NCBI RefSeq assembly: GCF_024508295.1
Contig: NZ_CP101990.1
Span: 1,488,001-1,552,000 of the forward strand
Length of the DNA: 64,000 bases
From: Aeromicrobium duanguangcaii
GTDB lineage: Bacteria > Actinomycetota > Actinomycetes > Propionibacteriales > Nocardioidaceae
Direction: 5' to 3'
Positions 62,255 through 64,000 of this stretch are shown one piece after another; position 1 is the first letter of the stretch; every line of letters begins with the position of its first letter. A program made the position numbers and the translations under genes. The notes below the pieces were generated by a model. It was not told the DNA's origin. It saw only the letters and a program-made list of their open reading frames with translations, and did no database searches.

Positions 62255-64000
62255 ATGGACCGGCTGCTGCGCGACGCGTTCGCGGCAGTGGCCGGTGACA
62301 TCGAGACCGGCCTGGCCCTGGCGGCCATCGGCGGTTACGGGCGCGGTCGGCTGTCGCCGCACAGTGACGTCGACGTCGTCCTCATCCACTCCGACCAGCT
62401 CGACCCCGCCGAGGTCGACGCGCGCGCTGCGCAGCTGTGGAGCCGGCTCTGGGACGCGAAGGTGCCCCTGGACCACTCGGTCCGCTCCATCAGCGAGGCC
62501 GAGCAACTGGCGTCGACGGACCACCGGGTCGCGGTGGGCGTGATCGACGCGCGCTGCGTGGCGGGGGATGCCGGCGCCGTCGTCGCCATGCGATCGACGG
62601 TGCTGGCCGGGTGGCGCCGTGAGGCCAGGCGACGGTTGGTCACGGTCCGCGAGGACCGGGACGCCCGGCTCGAGCGCTCGGGCCAGCTGGCGTACGAGGC
62701 CGTCCCCGACCTGAAGAACTCCGGTGGGGGACTGCGCGACACCGTGCTGCTCAAGGCGATCGCGGCGACCTGGCTGGTCGACGTGCCCACCCACGAGGTG
62801 TCGCAGCTGACCGATGAGCTGCTCGACGTTCGCGACCTGCTGCACGAGGTCGGTGGCCGCCGCACGGACAAGCTGCTGGCGGAGCTGGTGCCGGACATCG
62901 CCGCGCGGATGGGCCGGTCGCCGGTGGACCTGGACGTCCACGTGCGCGACGTCGGCCGCCGGATCGATCACCTGGTGGCGAGGGCGTGGCGGCGCATCGA
63001 CGAGCTCGACCGCGATCCGCATCGCCCCATCGGCAGTCGCGGTCCGGTGATCGAGCGACTCGTCCCCGGTGTGGGCGTCCTCGACCGCGAGATCGTGCTG
63101 ACGGCCGACGCGAAGCCCGCCGACGACCCGGAGCTGCTGTTCCGCGTGGCCACATCGGCTGCCCGGCGCAACCTGCCGATCAACCAGGCATCGCTCGACC
63201 GGCTGGCCCGTGAGGTCCGCTGGCCCGACGAGCCGATGCCGCCCTCGACCCACCGCTGGCTTCTGGAGTGGCTGACGACCGGCCGCCGCTTGGTGCCGGT
63301 CTGGCTGCAACTGGACTTCGCCGGTCTGATCGACCCGTTCTGTCCCGAGTGGGCCGGCATCCGGCTGCGCGGGTCGTCGTCGCCGATCCACCGGTTCACC
63401 GTCGACCGGCACAGCCTCGAGGCGGTCGTCAACGCCGACGAGCTCAACCGCGACGTCGAGCGACCCGACCTGCTCGCCGTCGCGTGCCTGCTGCACGACA
63501 TCGGCAAGGGCGTCGAGGGCGACCACAGCGAGGTCGGCGAGCCGATGGCCGTGGCCATCGCCCGGCGCTGGGGCTTCGACGACGCGGACGCCCGGACGAT
63601 CGGCTGGCTGGTCCGGCGGCACCTGCTGCTGCCGACGATCGCGACCCGTCGCGACATCGAGGACCCGGTCACGGCGGCCAACGTGGCCGAGTTCATCCCG
63701 GACGAGTCCGCGCTGGACCTGCTGGCAGCCCTGACGGCCTGCGACGCTCGCGCCACCAGCGCCTCGGCATGGAGCGACTGGCGGCGGAGCCTGGTCGAGG
63801 GTCTCGTCCGCAAGGTGCGCGACCAGTTGTGCGGTCGCGCTCCCGCCGACCGAGCGGAGTACGCCGGCTGGCCGTCGCACGTTCCGATCCCGGACGTCGT
63901 GGCGGTGGCGCCGGACGAGCTGGTCCTGACCGCCCAACCCCACCACGACGGCTCGCTCATCACGATCGTCTCGGCGGACCGCCGCGGCATGCTCGCGGAC
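62255..64000 (+). CDS. glnD: P-II uridylyl/adenylyltransferase, incomplete at the window edge
   Basis: The first 582 codons of GlnD, open to the end of the window. A nucleotidyltransferase domain holds IGGYGRGRLSPHSDVDV (G-x-G and D-x-D catalytic motif). A GlnD-type linker follows, then an HD domain (CLLHDIGKG at about residue 415), and an ACT domain is starting at the edge (SLITIVSADRRGM). It modifies and de-modifies GlnK in response to glutamine. ATG 62255 is chosen; a CTG at 62210 overlapping the glnK stop would give a longer N-terminus. Actinobacterial members often adenylylate. Confidence 0.93.
   Translation, partial: MDRLLRDAFAAVAGDIETGLALAAIGGYGRGRLSPHSDVDVVLIHSDQLDPAEVDARAAQLWSRLWDAKVPLDHSVRSISEAEQLASTDHRVAVGVIDARCVAGDAGAVVAMRSTVLAGWRREARRRLVTVREDRDARLERSGQLAYEAVPDLKNSGGGLRDTVLLKAIAATWLVDVPTHEVSQLTDELLDVRDLLHEVGGRRTDKLLAELVPDIAARMGRSPVDLDVHVRDVGRRIDHLVARAWRRIDELDRDPHRPIGSRGPVIERLVPGVGVLDREIVLTADAKPADDPELLFRVATSAARRNLPINQASLDRLAREVRWPDEPMPPSTHRWLLEWLTTGRRLVPVWLQLDFAGLIDPFCPEWAGIRLRGSSSPIHRFTVDRHSLEAVVNADELNRDVERPDLLAVACLLHDIGKGVEGDHSEVGEPMAVAIARRWGFDDADARTIGWLVRRHLLLPTIATRRDIEDPVTAANVAEFIPDESALDLLAALTACDARATSASAWSDWRRSLVEGLVRKVRDQLCGRAPADRAEYAGWPSHVPIPDVVAVAPDELVLTAQPHHDGSLITIVSADRRGMLAD

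Overview
The window is 64 kb of high-GC, densely packed chromosomal DNA from an actinobacterium. Gene content points to the Propionibacteriales, most likely Nocardioidaceae and Aeromicrobium-like: a DUF222/HNH protein, an F420-dependent oxidoreductase, GAF-ANTAR regulation, GTG starts, many 4-base gene overlaps, and the smc-ftsY-amt-glnK-glnD backbone. The genus is an inference from gene content and cannot be proved without a search. No rRNA, CRISPR array, complete insertion sequence or integrase was seen. One tRNA gene is present, tRNA-Gly(UCC).

Layout. 0-12.4 kb: mixed single genes (HNH protein, PD-(D/E)XK-like nuclease, VOC protein, a large PH-domain protein, DUF429, acetyltransferases, YccF, 2H phosphoesterase, SDR, Na+/H+ antiporter), with two decayed genes (a VOC C-terminus and a hemerythrin-type gene). 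12.4-19.8 kb: tRNA-Gly, GAF-ANTAR protein, LuxR-type response regulator, F420 oxidoreductase, helicase HrpB and a PaaI-type thioesterase. 19.9-33.8 kb: an accessory stretch rich in unrecognised genes. It holds a phage-type helicase, a gyrase-A-like miniprotein, an MFS exporter, several orphans, a remnant of hrpB, a DUF2510/coiled-coil/DUF4041/GIY-YIG protein, a 53-residue membrane protein and a short dispersed 16-base motif near orphan-gene starts. 33.9-38.4 kb: two alpha/beta hydrolases beside a large LuxR-type ATPase regulator.

38.4-64 kb is core genome. A zinc-uptake operon (znuA-znuC-znuB-zur) runs on through overlapping genes into a putative 3-methyladenine DNA glycosylase and an acetyltransferase. 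Two Zur-box-like palindromes lie between znuA and the divergent glycyl-tRNA synthetase gene. Then come a lipoprotein, a tRNA-dihydrouridine synthase, a pair of bacterial PH-domain membrane proteins, a small coiled-coil protein, smc, a thioesterase, the complete cytochrome bd operon cydABDC, ftsY, and the ammonium module amt-glnK-glnD. The amt promoter region carries a GlnR-like site, and glnD runs off the right end.

How the genes work together. Zur would silence its own operon when zinc is sufficient. CydDC exports thiols needed to assemble the CydAB oxidase. Amt imports ammonium and is gated by GlnK, whose T-loop tyrosine is modified by GlnD. FtsY and SMC serve membrane targeting and chromosome segregation. 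The most unusual material is in 19.9-33.8 kb and in the four gene remnants (VOC, hemerythrin, hrpB, NTF2-like C-terminus), which show local duplication and decay.
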